64,000 nucleotides of DNA. Origin: JOPF136 sp963773835 (GTDB lineage: Bacteria > Acidobacteriota > Terriglobia > Acidiferrales > UBA7541). Location of the stretch: contig CAVZCQ010000004.1 in the NCBI GenBank assembly GCA_963773835.1, positions 186,001-250,000 on the forward strand, read 5' to 3'. Shown one piece after another: positions 34,071 to 42,991 of the stretch. The position numbers and the translations under genes were made by a program. Numbering within the stretch: the first letter of the stretch is position 1; each line of letters starts with the position of its first letter. Under the pieces are notes generated by a model. That model made no database searches. It was not told the DNA's origin and worked only from the letters and a program-made list of their open reading frames with translations.

Positions 34071-35356
34071 GCCCCGCAAAAACCAAGGTGGAACCCGATG
34101 CCGCTGGGATGGCGGCACCGCCGCGCCGCAAACGCGTGCTCAGCGGGATGCGACCCACGGGGCATCTCCACATCGGCCATTTTTTCGGCGCGCTCAAAAA
34201 CTGGATCCGGATGCAGGACGAATACGAGTGCTTCTATTTCGTGGCGGACTGGCACGCGCTCACTTCCGACTATGCGGAGCCGGGGCAGATCGCGCAGAAC
34301 ACGGTGGAGATTGCCACGGACTGGCTGGCCGCGGGGCTGGACCCGAAGAAATCCACGTTCTTCGTGCAGTCCCAGGTGCCGGAGCACGCCGAGCTGCACT
34401 TGCTGCTTTCGATGGTGACGCCGCTCAGTTGGCTGGAACGCGTGCCCACATACAAAGAGCAGCTCGAAAACATCAAGGACAAGAACCTGCACACGTATGG
34501 TTTTCTGGGCTATCCCGTGCTGCAGGCCGCCGATATCGTGATGTACGACGCGGACCTGGTGCCTGTGGGCGAAGACCAGGTGTCGCACGTGGAGCTGAGC
34601 CGCGAGATCGTCCGCCGGTTCAACTATTTCAACGGTGGGAAATTGCAGCCTGGATTGACGCACGACGAGCAGTGGAAAGCCGCGCAGATCGCGGTTCCCA
34701 ACCTGCCGGCGGGCTACTACGAAGGAGGAGTGAAAGGGGATTTCAGCAATCTGCTGTCCGATGCGCGCAGCGAACGCGGGCTGGCGGGGTATCTGGAAGT
34801 GCTGCGCAACAACCCGCAGTATTTCACCAATCCCGACATCCTGAACGAGCCGGAAGCGCTGCTGACGGAAACCCCGCGGGTGCCCGGCACGGACGGCCGC
34901 AAGATGTCGAAGAGCTACGGCAACGCCATCCTGCTGAATGAAGAGGACGAGTCCATCCGGGCGAAGACGAAAGTGATGATGACGGACCCGGCGCGGAAAC
35001 GGCGCAACGACCCGGGCAATCCCGACATCTGCCCCGTGTACGACTGGCACAAACTGTTTTCGCCGCAGCCGACCCTGGACTGGGCGGCGCAAGGCTGCCG
35101 GACGGCCGGAATCGGCTGCCTCGAGTGCAAGGCCGCGATGGCCGACAATCTGATTCAATGGATCGCGCCGGTGCGCGCCCGGCGGCGCGAATTTGAATCG
35201 CAGCCGGCGCGCGTGCAGGAAATCCTGGCGGAAGGGTCGGCGCGCGCGCGGAAGACAGCGCAGCGCACGATGGCCCGGGTGCGAGCCGCCGTTTTCGGCG
35301 CCCAGCCGGGCGATCCGCCCGCCGCTGCCACAGCCGGCACGGGAGCGGGGAACTAA
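34067..35356 (+). CDS. trpS: Tryptophanyl-tRNA synthetase
   Basis: 429 aa with a GTG start overlapping the previous stop. It charges tRNA-Trp. The Rossmann core has HIGH at residues 35-38 (GHLHIGHFFG) and KMSKS around residue 280 (DGRKMSKSYGNAILLNEEDE). YPVLQAADIVMYDADLVPVG and EDQVSHVELSREI bind the amino acid and ATP. It is longer than the usual 330-350 residues, through an N-terminal extension of about 22 residues, extra residues between the two motifs (QWKAAQIAVPNLPAGYYEGG) and a Pro/Ala-rich C-terminal tail. It is followed after one base by scpA, so trpS, scpA and scpB form a unit. Confidence 0.95.
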   Translation: MSPAKTKVEPDAAGMAAPPRRKRVLSGMRPTGHLHIGHFFGALKNWIRMQDEYECFYFVADWHALTSDYAEPGQIAQNTVEIATDWLAAGLDPKKSTFFVQSQVPEHAELHLLLSMVTPLSWLERVPTYKEQLENIKDKNLHTYGFLGYPVLQAADIVMYDADLVPVGEDQVSHVELSREIVRRFNYFNGGKLQPGLTHDEQWKAAQIAVPNLPAGYYEGGVKGDFSNLLSDARSERGLAGYLEVLRNNPQYFTNPDILNEPEALLTETPRVPGTDGRKMSKSYGNAILLNEEDESIRAKTKVMMTDPARKRRNDPGNPDICPVYDWHKLFSPQPTLDWAAQGCRTAGIGCLECKAAMADNLIQWIAPVRARRREFESQPARVQEILAEGSARARKTAQRTMARVRAAVFGAQPGDPPAAATAGTGAGN

Positions 35357-35357
35357 G

Positions 35358-36158
35358 ATGGCTGCTCCCGATTCATCGCTCGCGTTTCTCGTGCAGCTCG
35401 ACCGCTACGAGGGCCCGCTCGACCTGCTGCTGGACTTGATCCGGAAGCAGGAAATCAACATCCACGAAATCCCCATCGCGAAAATCACCGGGCAATACCT
35501 CGAAGCGCTGCATCAGATGGAGGAGCTGGACATCAACGTTTCCGGCGAATTCCTGTACATGGCGGCGACGCTGATTTACATCAAATCGCGGATGCTGCTG
35601 CCGGTGGACCCGGACCTGCCGCCGGAGGAGCAGGACCCGCGGCGCGAACTGGTACATCAACTCCTGGAGCACGAGAAGTTCAAGAACGCGGCGCAAATGC
35701 TCTACGAGCGGCAGCAGATCGAGGCGCACGTGTTCTCGCAGCCCGACCTGTCGCTGTACGAAGGGGACGCGGTGGAGGGCGAGCTGGTGGTCTCGCTGGT
35801 GGACCTGGTGAAGGTGTTCCAGCAAATCCTGGACCGTAAGCGCCAGGAAACCAAAATCGAGCTGCAGCACGACCGGTTCACCGTGGCGGAAATGATCGAA
35901 CTGCTGCGCAAACGGCTATCGGCAGAAGAAGAGGGCGTTGCGCTGGCGCGATTTTTCGAAGATTGCCCGTCGCGCCATGCCATGATCGTCGCGTTCATCG
36001 CGGTGCTGGAGATGGTGCGGCTGCAGGCCGTGCAGCTCACGCAGAAGGCTTTATTCGGCGAAATCTACCTGCGCAAGACGCCGGGATTCGACGCCATACT
36101 TTCCGGACAGGCCACGGGCGCGGACGCAGGAACGGAGATCGACAGCCAGTATGCCTGA
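35358..36158 (+). CDS. scpA: Segregation and condensation protein A
   Basis: 266 aa. The ATG lies one base after the trpS stop, with GGGAGCGGGGA upstream. It is the kleisin subunit of the SMC-ScpAB condensin. The N-terminus has VQLDRYEGPLDLLLDLIRKQ and ISIHEIPIAKITGQYL-type residues that contact the SMC neck. LEELDINVSGEFLYMAATLI-type sequence and IKSRMLLP follow. The C-terminal winged helix (VAFIAVLEMVRLQAVQLTQK ... FGEIYLR) binds the SMC cap. Eight bases overlap with scpB, so ScpA and ScpB are translationally coupled. Confidence 0.95.
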   Translation: MAAPDSSLAFLVQLDRYEGPLDLLLDLIRKQEINIHEIPIAKITGQYLEALHQMEELDINVSGEFLYMAATLIYIKSRMLLPVDPDLPPEEQDPRRELVHQLLEHEKFKNAAQMLYERQQIEAHVFSQPDLSLYEGDAVEGELVVSLVDLVKVFQQILDRKRQETKIELQHDRFTVAEMIELLRKRLSAEEEGVALARFFEDCPSRHAMIVAFIAVLEMVRLQAVQLTQKALFGEIYLRKTPGFDAILSGQATGADAGTEIDSQYA

Positions 36159-36858
36159 AGAACCCGCACTCGAACCATTTCCCGGCGCTTCCGAAGCGGC
36201 GCCGGAGCCGGCGGCCTTGCCGGCCGGTCCCGGGCCGGAATTCCGCGCGGCGATCGAGGCCATCGTGTATGCCGCGCAGGAGCCCGTCTCCGTGCAGCAA
36301 ATCGCCACGGCCGTGCACGCGGAACGAGATGCGGTGCGGCGCGCGCTGCGCGACCTGGTGGCCGCGTACGCTTCCGACGACCGCGGGATCGAAATCCGGG
36401 AAGTAGCCGGAGGCTACAAGTTCTACACGAAGCCTCAGCACCACGATGCCGTGCGGCGATTCATCAAAAGCTTGCAGCCGCCGCTGCGCCTCTCGATGCC
36501 CGCGCTCGAAACGCTGGCGGTGATTGCGTACAAACAGCCGGTGACGCTGCCCGAAATCCAGGAGATTCGCGGGGTGCAGGCCGCCGGAGTGATCAAAACG
36601 CTGCTGGAGCGCGGCATGATCACCACCGCGGGCCGCAAAGAGGCGCTGGGGCGTCCGATCCTCTACCGCACGACAAAGGAATTCCTGATGCGATTCGGCC
36701 TGGCGGGCGTGGATGATTTGCCCAGCCTGAAGGAATTTGAGGCCCTGGCGCGCGCGGCGCTCGGCGACGATGGAATCATTCCGGAAGAGCCCGGGGAGTC
36801 GGCGGAGAGCGTGGCGCCTGCGGAGCCGGAGATTGGCGAGGGCGCGGGGCCGGAGTAA
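36151..36858 (+). CDS. scpB: Segregation and condensation protein B
   Basis: 235 aa. It dimerises and binds ScpA to complete the SMC condensin. After an acidic and Ala/Pro-rich N-terminus of about 30 residues, the first winged helix starts FRAAIEAIVYAAQEPVSVQQ and continues to IEIREVAGGYKFYTKPQHHD. The second has LSMPALETLAVIAYKQPVTL, PEIQEIRGVQAAGVIKTLLE and GRPILYRTTKEFLMRFGL, a family hallmark. The acidic C-terminal tail (from about residue 205) is probably disordered. GAAATTCGAAA-type repeats fill the 91 bases before the next gene. Confidence 0.95.
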   Translation: MPEEPALEPFPGASEAAPEPAALPAGPGPEFRAAIEAIVYAAQEPVSVQQIATAVHAERDAVRRALRDLVAAYASDDRGIEIREVAGGYKFYTKPQHHDAVRRFIKSLQPPLRLSMPALETLAVIAYKQPVTLPEIQEIRGVQAAGVIKTLLERGMITTAGRKEALGRPILYRTTKEFLMRFGLAGVDDLPSLKEFEALARAALGDDGIIPEEPGESAESVAPAEPEIGEGAGPE

Positions 36859-36868
36859 GGGAGAAGGC

Positions 36869-36905
36869 GAAAAGCGAAATTCGAAACTCGAAGTTCGAAA
36901 TTCGG
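36869..36905. repeat. Short AT-rich repeat GAAATTCGAAACTCGAAGTTCGAAATTCG-type
   Basis: Five GAAA/GAAG-TTCG-like units in tandem, each 8-10 bases, in the scpB to pseudouridine synthase gap. Similar strings occur at 10230-10255, 13365-13430 and 51627-51672. Confidence 0.65.
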
Positions 36906-36949
36906 GAATCGCTAGACGGCCTGATGTACGCTGGGCCACCGAGTGACTG

Positions 36950-37906
36950 ATGCTAGAGAGACTCCAAAAAATTATTTCGCGGGCGGGAATCGCCTCGCGC
37001 CGGCATGCCGAGCAGCTCATCCTGTCCGGCGCCGTGACCGTGAACGGGCGCGTGGTCACCGAACTGGGGAGCCGTGCGGATGCCGGGCACGACCACATCA
37101 CGGTGGGCCCGCGCGTGGTGCGATTCGCGGCTGGAGCGCGCGAATCCTATTTCGCGTTCCACAAACCTGCACAGGTGGTTTCCACGGTGAACGATCCCGA
37201 GGGCCGCCCCTGCCTCGGCCCCTATCTTCGAGCGCCCGGCGGCCGATTGTTTCCCGTGGGCCGGCTGGAGTTCGACGCCGCGGGACTCCTGCTGCTGACC
37301 AGCGATGGCGAGCTGGCCAGCGACCTGATGCGCGCCGCCGCGACCATTCCCCAGAGGTGGCGCTTCAAAGTGAAAGGGCGCCTTCCGGAAGCCGCGCGGC
37401 AGGTGATCGAGCGCGAAGCCCGGGTCCATGTGCGCCTCTATCGCGACGCCGCTAATGCCTGGTATGAGGCGGACGTGCGCAATGCACCACGCGACCAGCT
37501 GCGCCGGTCGCTGCTGCGGCAGGGAATTCTGGTGGAGAAGCTCGTGCGCGCCGGATTCGCAGGCGTCGAACTCGGCTCGCTCCCTCCCGGAGAGATGCGC
37601 GAGATGACGCCCGCCGAGTTAGACGCTCTGCGCCGCGCCGCCGAGGGACGCGCGCAGACTGTCTCCGAGAAGCCGGAACCACGACAACGCCCCAGGCCGC
37701 GCAGGCCGAGTAAAGGCAGCAAGCGCATCCGGACCACGGCATCCGGCCGGCGCGATTCGCGGCGCGGAACACGCCACGGGATGCGGCCAGACTCCGGTAG
37801 GACAAAAGGCCGGCCGCGCCGCCATCACCCGCCTGCATCGCGGTTCGCCGGCCCGCCGCGAGAGGGCCAACGCCAGAGTCCGCCGGAAGGGCAGGGAAGA
37901 GAATGA
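36950..37906 (+). CDS. rRNA pseudouridine synthase (RluB/RsuA family)
   Basis: 318 aa. An S4 RNA-binding domain (MLERLQKIISRAGIASRRHA ... GAVTVNGRVV) is followed by the synthase fold. VGRLEFDAAGLLLLTSDGEL contains the catalytic Asp (in FDAAGL); RWRFKVKGRLPEAARQVIE and LRRSLLRQGILVEKLVRAGF follow. It converts a specific uridine in 16S or 23S rRNA. From about residue 235 the protein becomes strongly basic (RQRPRPRRPSKGSKRIRTTA and onward, with RRDSRRGTRHG), an 80-residue disordered extension that could help bind rRNA. Four bases overlap hisC. The exact uridine cannot be assigned. Confidence 0.9.
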   Translation: MLERLQKIISRAGIASRRHAEQLILSGAVTVNGRVVTELGSRADAGHDHITVGPRVVRFAAGARESYFAFHKPAQVVSTVNDPEGRPCLGPYLRAPGGRLFPVGRLEFDAAGLLLLTSDGELASDLMRAAATIPQRWRFKVKGRLPEAARQVIEREARVHVRLYRDAANAWYEADVRNAPRDQLRRSLLRQGILVEKLVRAGFAGVELGSLPPGEMREMTPAELDALRRAAEGRAQTVSEKPEPRQRPRPRRPSKGSKRIRTTASGRRDSRRGTRHGMRPDSGRTKGRPRRHHPPASRFAGPPREGQRQSPPEGQGRE

Positions 37907-39042
37907 CCTCTCGCCCGATCGACGAGATGGTGCCCCCGTGGATCCGGGCCATCGACGCGTATCGCCCCGGCAGGCCCGTCGAAGAGGTGGAACGGGAACT
38001 GGGCATCCGGGCCATCAAACTGGCCTCGAATGAAAACCCGCTGGGTCCCTCGCCGCTCGCCGTGGAGGCTGGGAAGCGCGCGCTGGCCGATGCGAACTGG
38101 TATCCCGACGGAGCGGGCTTCTACCTGCGCAAAAAACTGTCTGAACGGCTGGGCGTGGAAATGGACGGGCTGATGCTCGGCGCAGGGACGTGTGAGTTGA
38201 TCGACCTGGTGGCCCGCACGCTGCTGACGCCGGGGGACAATGCCGTGAGCTCGGAAGGGTCGTTTCCGTTGTACTACTCCGCGGTGCGGGCGACGGGGGA
38301 ACGCCTGGTGGCCGTGCCGCTGCGCGATTTTACCCTGGATCTGGACGGTATCGCGCGCGCGGCTGACGCGCGCACCCGGGTGATCTACCTGGCCAATCCG
38401 AACAATCCCACCGGCACGATGTTCATGGCGGACGAGTTTGACGCGTTTCTCGAGCGGATTCCGGAGACCGCGCTGGTTGTGCTGGACGAAGCCTATTTCG
38501 AGTACGCCGAGAGGCCCGGATATTCCCGGTCGCTGGAACTGGTGCGCGCGGGCTGCAATCTGCTGGTGCTGCGGACGTTTTCCAAGGTGTATGGACTGGC
38601 CGGGATGCGCGTAGGTTACGCCGCCGGGCCGGCCGGACTTCTGGCGCAGATGTATAAAGTGCGCCAGCCGTTCAACGTGTCCTGCGTTTCGCTGGCCGCG
38701 GCGCTGGCTGCACTGGACGACGCCGAGCACGTCCTCCGCTCTCTAGAAAACAATCGCCGCGGAATCGCGCAGCTCGAGGTTGGGTTGCGGGCGCAGGGAG
38801 TGGCGTTCGTTCCCTCGGTGGCCAATTTTCTGCTCGTGCACCTCGGTCCGGCCACCAACCGGCTCGCCGAAGCGATTCTGCGGCTCGGCGTAATCGTGCG
38901 ACCGATGGCCTGGATGGGGTTTCCGGAATCGATCCGGGTGAGCGTGGGAACTCCCGCCGAAAATGAGAAGTTTCTCGCCGCGCTGGCGGAAGCACGAGCC
39001 TCGCTGGACGACCCGCGGACGGTTGTAGCGAAGGGCGGGTAG
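37903..39042 (+). CDS. hisC: Histidinol-phosphate aminotransferase
   Basis: 379 aa, pyridoxal-phosphate class II-type fold I. It catalyses the transamination in histidine biosynthesis, and close relatives also use aromatic amino acids. IKLASNENPLGPSPLAVEA is the N-terminal signature. YLANPNNPTGTMF and VVLDEAYFEYAERPGYSRS hold the aspartate and tyrosine of the cofactor site. RTFSKVYGLAGMRVGYAAGP contains the PLP-binding lysine. Overlaps the pseudouridine synthase gene by ATGA. It is not inside a his operon, so specificity is likely but not certain. Confidence 0.9.
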   Translation: MTSRPIDEMVPPWIRAIDAYRPGRPVEEVERELGIRAIKLASNENPLGPSPLAVEAGKRALADANWYPDGAGFYLRKKLSERLGVEMDGLMLGAGTCELIDLVARTLLTPGDNAVSSEGSFPLYYSAVRATGERLVAVPLRDFTLDLDGIARAADARTRVIYLANPNNPTGTMFMADEFDAFLERIPETALVVLDEAYFEYAERPGYSRSLELVRAGCNLLVLRTFSKVYGLAGMRVGYAAGPAGLLAQMYKVRQPFNVSCVSLAAALAALDDAEHVLRSLENNRRGIAQLEVGLRAQGVAFVPSVANFLLVHLGPATNRLAEAILRLGVIVRPMAWMGFPESIRVSVGTPAENEKFLAALAEARASLDDPRTVVAKGG

Positions 39043-39109
39043 CCCCGGCCACGAGGTTGGCCACGACGCACCCTTTTCCATTCTGCGCTATGCTAGAGAC
39101 TGCCTGCCG

Positions 39110-39544
39110 ATGAAAGCCGGAACACGCCCTGCGCCGTCCGCCGACCCCGTCCAGAAGCTACTGGAGAGCAGCCGCGTGATTGCCGTCGTAGGTCTGAGCC
39201 CCACTCGCTCCCGCGCCAGTTACGGCGTAGCCCAATATCTGCAGGCTGCGGGATATCGCATCATTCCTGTGAATCCCAACGCCAAAGAAGTGCTGGGAGA
39301 AAAGGCGATGGCGCGGCTGGAAGACATCGGTGAGCCGGTGGACATCGTGGACATTTTCCGGCGGTCGGACCGCGCGGGAGAAATCGTGGATGCAGCGATT
39401 CGCATCGGGGCGAAGGCCGTGTGGATGCAGGAAGGCGTGAAAGACGAAGCTGCCGCGACGCGCGCTCGGGAGGCCGGTCTGTTTGTGATGATGGATTCGT
39501 GCATCCTGAAGGAGCACGCCCGCCGTTTCCGCGCCCCCCGCTGA
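39110..39544 (+). CDS. CoA-binding Rossmann protein (YccU/CoA_binding_2-like)
   Basis: 144 aa. SRVIAVVGLSPTRSRASYGV opens a nucleotide-binding Rossmann domain; GYRIIPVNPNAKEVLGEKAM, VDIVDIFRRSDRAGEIVDAA and AKAVWMQEGVKDEAAATRAR follow, the signature of small CoA-binding proteins related to succinyl-CoA synthetase alpha. It ends with the conserved VMMDSCILKEHAR. The role is unknown; it may sense or bind CoA thioesters. It lies downstream of hisC with a 67-base gap and converges on the beta-propeller gene. Confidence 0.9.
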   Translation: MKAGTRPAPSADPVQKLLESSRVIAVVGLSPTRSRASYGVAQYLQAAGYRIIPVNPNAKEVLGEKAMARLEDIGEPVDIVDIFRRSDRAGEIVDAAIRIGAKAVWMQEGVKDEAAATRAREAGLFVMMDSCILKEHARRFRAPR

Positions 39545-39561
39545 CGTTTGTCTTTCCGCGG

Positions 39562-40665
39562 TCAGCGCTGCGCCGGCATGTCGTAGACCTCGAGCACGTG
39601 TTTGCCCGGCGGGGAAACGGCGAGCCGCGTGCCATCCAGAGAGACTCCGAAGTTCCAGAAGGTGAGGCCGTTGAAGAGGTCGTCCGTCGAGCCGTCGGAG
39701 AGGCGCAGCATTTGCAGAATAGAAATCCTCTGCCCCGGCTCGGACTTCAGAATCACGTGCCGCTCGTCGCTGGTCCAGAAGTAACGGCCCATGAGCGCCT
39801 GGACGCTGCGAGCGGTCTGGGGGTCCGCGAGCGAACGCACTTCGAGCGTCCCCGGATCCCGGAAATACGCCACATTCCGGCCCGAGGGCGAGAGGCTGAG
39901 CCCGCCTGCATAACCATCGAGAGGGGCCAGGTCTTTGCTGGTTTGATGCGCCAGGTCCAGCAGCACCAGGCGCGGTTTGTCGCCATGCTCGGGGGCGGCC
40001 ACCGCAATGGCCTGCAGCGTCCGCTCCATCCACGCGGCGCCCAGGAAATAGGTCTCCAGGAACAGCCGCTCCGCATGACCGGCCGCGGGCCGCACCGACC
40101 AGATGGACAATTCCTTCCGCGGTTTCGGTTCGGGCGAGAGATAAACGACGGTGGCCTCGTCGCCCAGCCATGCGGCGTTCTCGCTGTCGGGGATGAAGCT
40201 GTCGCCATCTGCCACGCGAAGTTCCTGGCCGTTGGGGTCGAACAGGAAAGACTGCGTGGCGGATTCGGCGTTTCCATGGTGCTCGGCCTGGGTGCTGGCG
40301 ACCACCTCCGCTGCCAGCTTCGTCTCCCCGGGCGACCAGCGGAGCGACCGGACCGTGTAGCTGAATCCGCCCTCCCCACGATCCAGTTTGTCGCCGTTGA
40401 TGATCCGGTGTTTGCCGTGGCCGGCGTCGGAAATCCAGAAATCGTCACGTTGGATGTCGAATCTGTGCTTGGAGAAGACGTGGCGGACGGCGAAGGCGAT
40501 GCGACCGTCGCGGCCGAAGGCGAATGCCGTGCAGTCCTCGTCGATGGTGAACAGCGCACGCCCCTCGGGAACTCCGTCGCGCACCGCGGCAATGAAGAGG
40601 AGCAGACAACCCGCCGGAATGGCCAGCCGCGCGCCGGGCAGCCGGCGATGTCGTGCGCCAGTCAT
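39562..40665 (-). CDS. Exported or anchored beta-propeller (TolB/WD40-like) protein
   Basis: 367 aa from the ATG at 40665, where it overlaps the rarA stop by four bases. A basic N-terminus and a hydrophobic segment (LAIPAGCLLLFIAAV) give a signal peptide or anchor, with a Cys inside the hydrophobic core. Repeated blades follow, such as CTAFAFGRDGRIAFAVRHVF, VRSLRWSPGETKLAAEV, GGLSLSPSGRNVAYFRDPGT and NFGVSLDGTRLAVSPPGKHV. That makes six or seven turns with the S-x-D/S-G-x-x-hydrophobic motif of TolB-like propellers. Function is unknown. Its overlap with a DNA-repair gene looks like operon packing rather than a functional link. Confidence 0.8.
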   Translation of the reverse strand: MTGARHRRLPGARLAIPAGCLLLFIAAVRDGVPEGRALFTIDEDCTAFAFGRDGRIAFAVRHVFSKHRFDIQRDDFWISDAGHGKHRIINGDKLDRGEGGFSYTVRSLRWSPGETKLAAEVVASTQAEHHGNAESATQSFLFDPNGQELRVADGDSFIPDSENAAWLGDEATVVYLSPEPKPRKELSIWSVRPAAGHAERLFLETYFLGAAWMERTLQAIAVAAPEHGDKPRLVLLDLAHQTSKDLAPLDGYAGGLSLSPSGRNVAYFRDPGTLEVRSLADPQTARSVQALMGRYFWTSDERHVILKSEPGQRISILQMLRLSDGSTDDLFNGLTFWNFGVSLDGTRLAVSPPGKHVLEVYDMPAQR

Positions 40666-42011
40666 GGCTTCGGTTTGGCCTTCAATCGCGCGATTTCTTC
40701 CATCCGCTGGCGAATGCGCGCTTCGAGGCCCTGGTCGGTGGGCTGATAGTAACGGCGGCCGCGCAGCGAATCCGGGAGGCACTCCATGTCCGTCACTTTG
40801 TCCTCGTAATCGTGGGCATATTGGTAGCCGCGGCCGTAGCCTTCGGCTTTCATCAGACGCGTCACGGCGTTTCGGAGATGCAGCGGGACCGGATCGGTGC
40901 GCGTCTGGTCCAGATCGCGGGCCACGGCGCCATAGGCGGTGTAGAGCGCGTTCGATTTCGGCGCCAGGGCCAGATAGACGGCGGCCTCGGCGAGCGCCAG
41001 GTGGCCTTCCGGCGGGCCGAGGAATTCAAAAGCGTTCATGGCGTCGAGCGTCACGCGCAGGGCCTGCGGGTCGGCCAGCCCCACGTCCTCGCTGGCCATT
41101 CGCACCATACGCCGGGCGAGGTAGAGCGGGTCCTCGCCCGACTCCAGCATGCGCGCGAGCCAGTAGAGCGAGGCGTCCGCATCCGAGTTGCGCACCGATT
41201 TGTGCAGCGCGGAGATGAGGTTGTAGTGCTCCTCGCCGGCTTTGTCGTAGAGCAGCGTCTTGCGCTGGAGGGTGCGCTCGAGGAGTTCCGGCGTAATCGT
41301 GCGCCGGCCATCGGCAGCGGCGGGCGCACCGGCCACGGCCGCATCCAGGATGTTGTAGGCGGCGCGCGCGTCCCCGCTGGAAAAAATAGCGATGCGTTCC
41401 AGCGATTCGTCGGCAATGTCCACCGGAAGGCCGCCCAGGCCGCGCTCGGCGTCGGCCAGCGCCCGCCGCAGCAGGAGCACCACCTGGTCGTTCGTGAGCG
41501 CTTCCAGGCGATAGACGCGAGCGCGGGAGAGCAGCGGGGCGATGACCTCGAAGGACGGGTTTTCCGTTGTGGCGCCGATGAGCGTGATGCTGCCCTGCTC
41601 CACGAAGGGCAAAAACGCATCCTGCTGGGCTTTGTTGAAGCGATGGACCTCGTCGATGAACACGATCGTCCGGCGGCCGGCGTGACGCGCGCGCTCGGCC
41701 TGCGTCATTACCTCCCTGATTTCTTTGATGCCGGATAGCACCGCGCTGAAGGGAACGAAGTCGGCGCGAGCCCGGCCGGCAATCAGGCGCCCCAGCGTGG
41801 TTTTGCCGCAACCCGGCGGGCCCCAGAGGATCATGGACTGGACGCGGTCCGCTTCAATCTGCGCGCGGAGCGGTGCCCCGGGGCCGAGCAGGTGTTCCTG
41901 ACCCACCACGTCGTCCAGCGACCGCGGGCGCATGCGTTCGGCGAGCGGCGAACTGCTGTCGGCGCGTTCGAGGCGGTCGTTGTCCGGCTCGAGCTGGCGG
42001 AACAGGCTCAT
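40662..42011 (-). CDS. rarA: Replication-associated recombination AAA+ ATPase RarA/MgsA
   Basis: 449 aa. The family acts at stalled forks, loading or remodelling single-strand DNA complexes. The N-terminal RPRSLDDVVGQEHLLGPGAP is the RFC-like clamp-loader start. Walker A is GPPGCGKTTLGRLI, Walker B is TIVFIDEVHRFNKAQQDAFL, and sensor 1 is TLIGATTENPSFEVIAPLLS with SRAR. The lid and C-terminal collar carry HKSVRNSDADASLYWLARML and DAMNAFEFLGPPEGHLALAE. It overlaps the TrmH gene and the beta-propeller gene, each by an ATGA, so three genes form one transcription unit. Confidence 0.95.
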   Translation of the reverse strand: MSLFRQLEPDNDRLERADSSSPLAERMRPRSLDDVVGQEHLLGPGAPLRAQIEADRVQSMILWGPPGCGKTTLGRLIAGRARADFVPFSAVLSGIKEIREVMTQAERARHAGRRTIVFIDEVHRFNKAQQDAFLPFVEQGSITLIGATTENPSFEVIAPLLSRARVYRLEALTNDQVVLLLRRALADAERGLGGLPVDIADESLERIAIFSSGDARAAYNILDAAVAGAPAAADGRRTITPELLERTLQRKTLLYDKAGEEHYNLISALHKSVRNSDADASLYWLARMLESGEDPLYLARRMVRMASEDVGLADPQALRVTLDAMNAFEFLGPPEGHLALAEAAVYLALAPKSNALYTAYGAVARDLDQTRTDPVPLHLRNAVTRLMKAEGYGRGYQYAHDYEDKVTDMECLPDSLRGRRYYQPTDQGLEARIRQRMEEIARLKAKPKP

Positions 42012-42865
42012 CGCGCCGCCTCAGTTGTTGCGGCGGCTGGATTGCGCACACCGCCGCGTTGCCGCGCCGCTTCATAGAGTAGCACGGCAGCGGCCACTCC
42101 GGCGTTCAGCGAGTCCACTGAGGCGCGCAGCGGAATGCGGATGGACGCATCGGTCTCGCGTTCGATTTCAGGCGGCAGCCCGGCGCCCTCGCTGCCGATC
42201 CACAGGGCACACGGGCTGGTCAGATCGCAATCGGCGGGAGGGGGCGCAGGGGAAATCGTCGCTGAGAATTGCCGCACACCTCGTCGCCGCAGTTCCTGCA
42301 AAACGTCTCCTGGCGGGGGGCCGGCGAGCGTGGCCAGCCGGAAGACGGATCCCGCCGATGCCCGCAGCGATTTGGGCGATAGCGGATGGGCTGAACCGCG
42401 GCAGGTGATCACCCCGCTCGCGCCGAACGCTTCCGCCGCACGCACGATAGTCCCCACATTCCCCGGGTCCTGCACGCCCGCGAGCACCACCACCAGCGCC
42501 GGCGATAGGAAAAGGTCCTGCATCTGCCAGCGCGGCGGTTCGGCCAGCAGCGCGATTCCCTGCGGCGTCTCCGTTCCCGCCACCGAGGCAAATAGCCGAT
42601 CCGACGTTCGCAGCACGCGCAGGCCAGCGGGAATGACCGATTTGAGCCGCGTCAGGTGCCGCTCGCCGGAATCGGCGACCAGCAGAGCCTCGACAGCCAG
42701 CCCGGACCGCAGCGCCTCCTCCACCAGCCGCGGCCCTTCCGCTCCCACCGGGGCGCCATCTTTTTCCGGACGGCCCTCGAGCGCGGCGCGAAAGCGCTTC
42801 AACCAGCGGTTCTCGCGGCTTTCCAGCCGCTCGCTCTTTGTGCGATTGGCAGTCTGCAGAGCCAT
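42008..42865 (-). CDS. SpoU/TrmH-family RNA 2'-O-methyltransferase
   Basis: 285 aa from the ATG at 42865 (an earlier ATG gives a longer, less credible N-terminus). The small N-terminal substrate-binding domain contains RENRWLKRFRAALEGR. The knotted SPOUT domain has motif 1 VQDPGNVGTIVRAAEAFGAS, motif 2 LWIGSEGAGLPPEIE and motif 3 IPLRASVDSLNAGVAAAVLL, all intact. It methylates a ribose in rRNA or tRNA; RlmB/TsnR-type 23S targets are typical, but the site cannot be assigned. First gene of the rarA transcription unit. Confidence 0.92.
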   Translation of the reverse strand: MALQTANRTKSERLESRENRWLKRFRAALEGRPEKDGAPVGAEGPRLVEEALRSGLAVEALLVADSGERHLTRLKSVIPAGLRVLRTSDRLFASVAGTETPQGIALLAEPPRWQMQDLFLSPALVVVLAGVQDPGNVGTIVRAAEAFGASGVITCRGSAHPLSPKSLRASAGSVFRLATLAGPPPGDVLQELRRRGVRQFSATISPAPPPADCDLTSPCALWIGSEGAGLPPEIERETDASIRIPLRASVDSLNAGVAAAVLLYEAARQRGGVRNPAAATTEAAR

Positions 42866-42991
42866 CAAAACGAGCCTAACAAACGCTCTGGCTGAGCGCA
42901 AAGCGCACGGTGGCGCCGGCGCGGTCCCGACGGCACGCTGGCGGGACTGGCTGGCATCGTCCTAGCTGCGAGCTGGTTGGATTTGGAGCAG

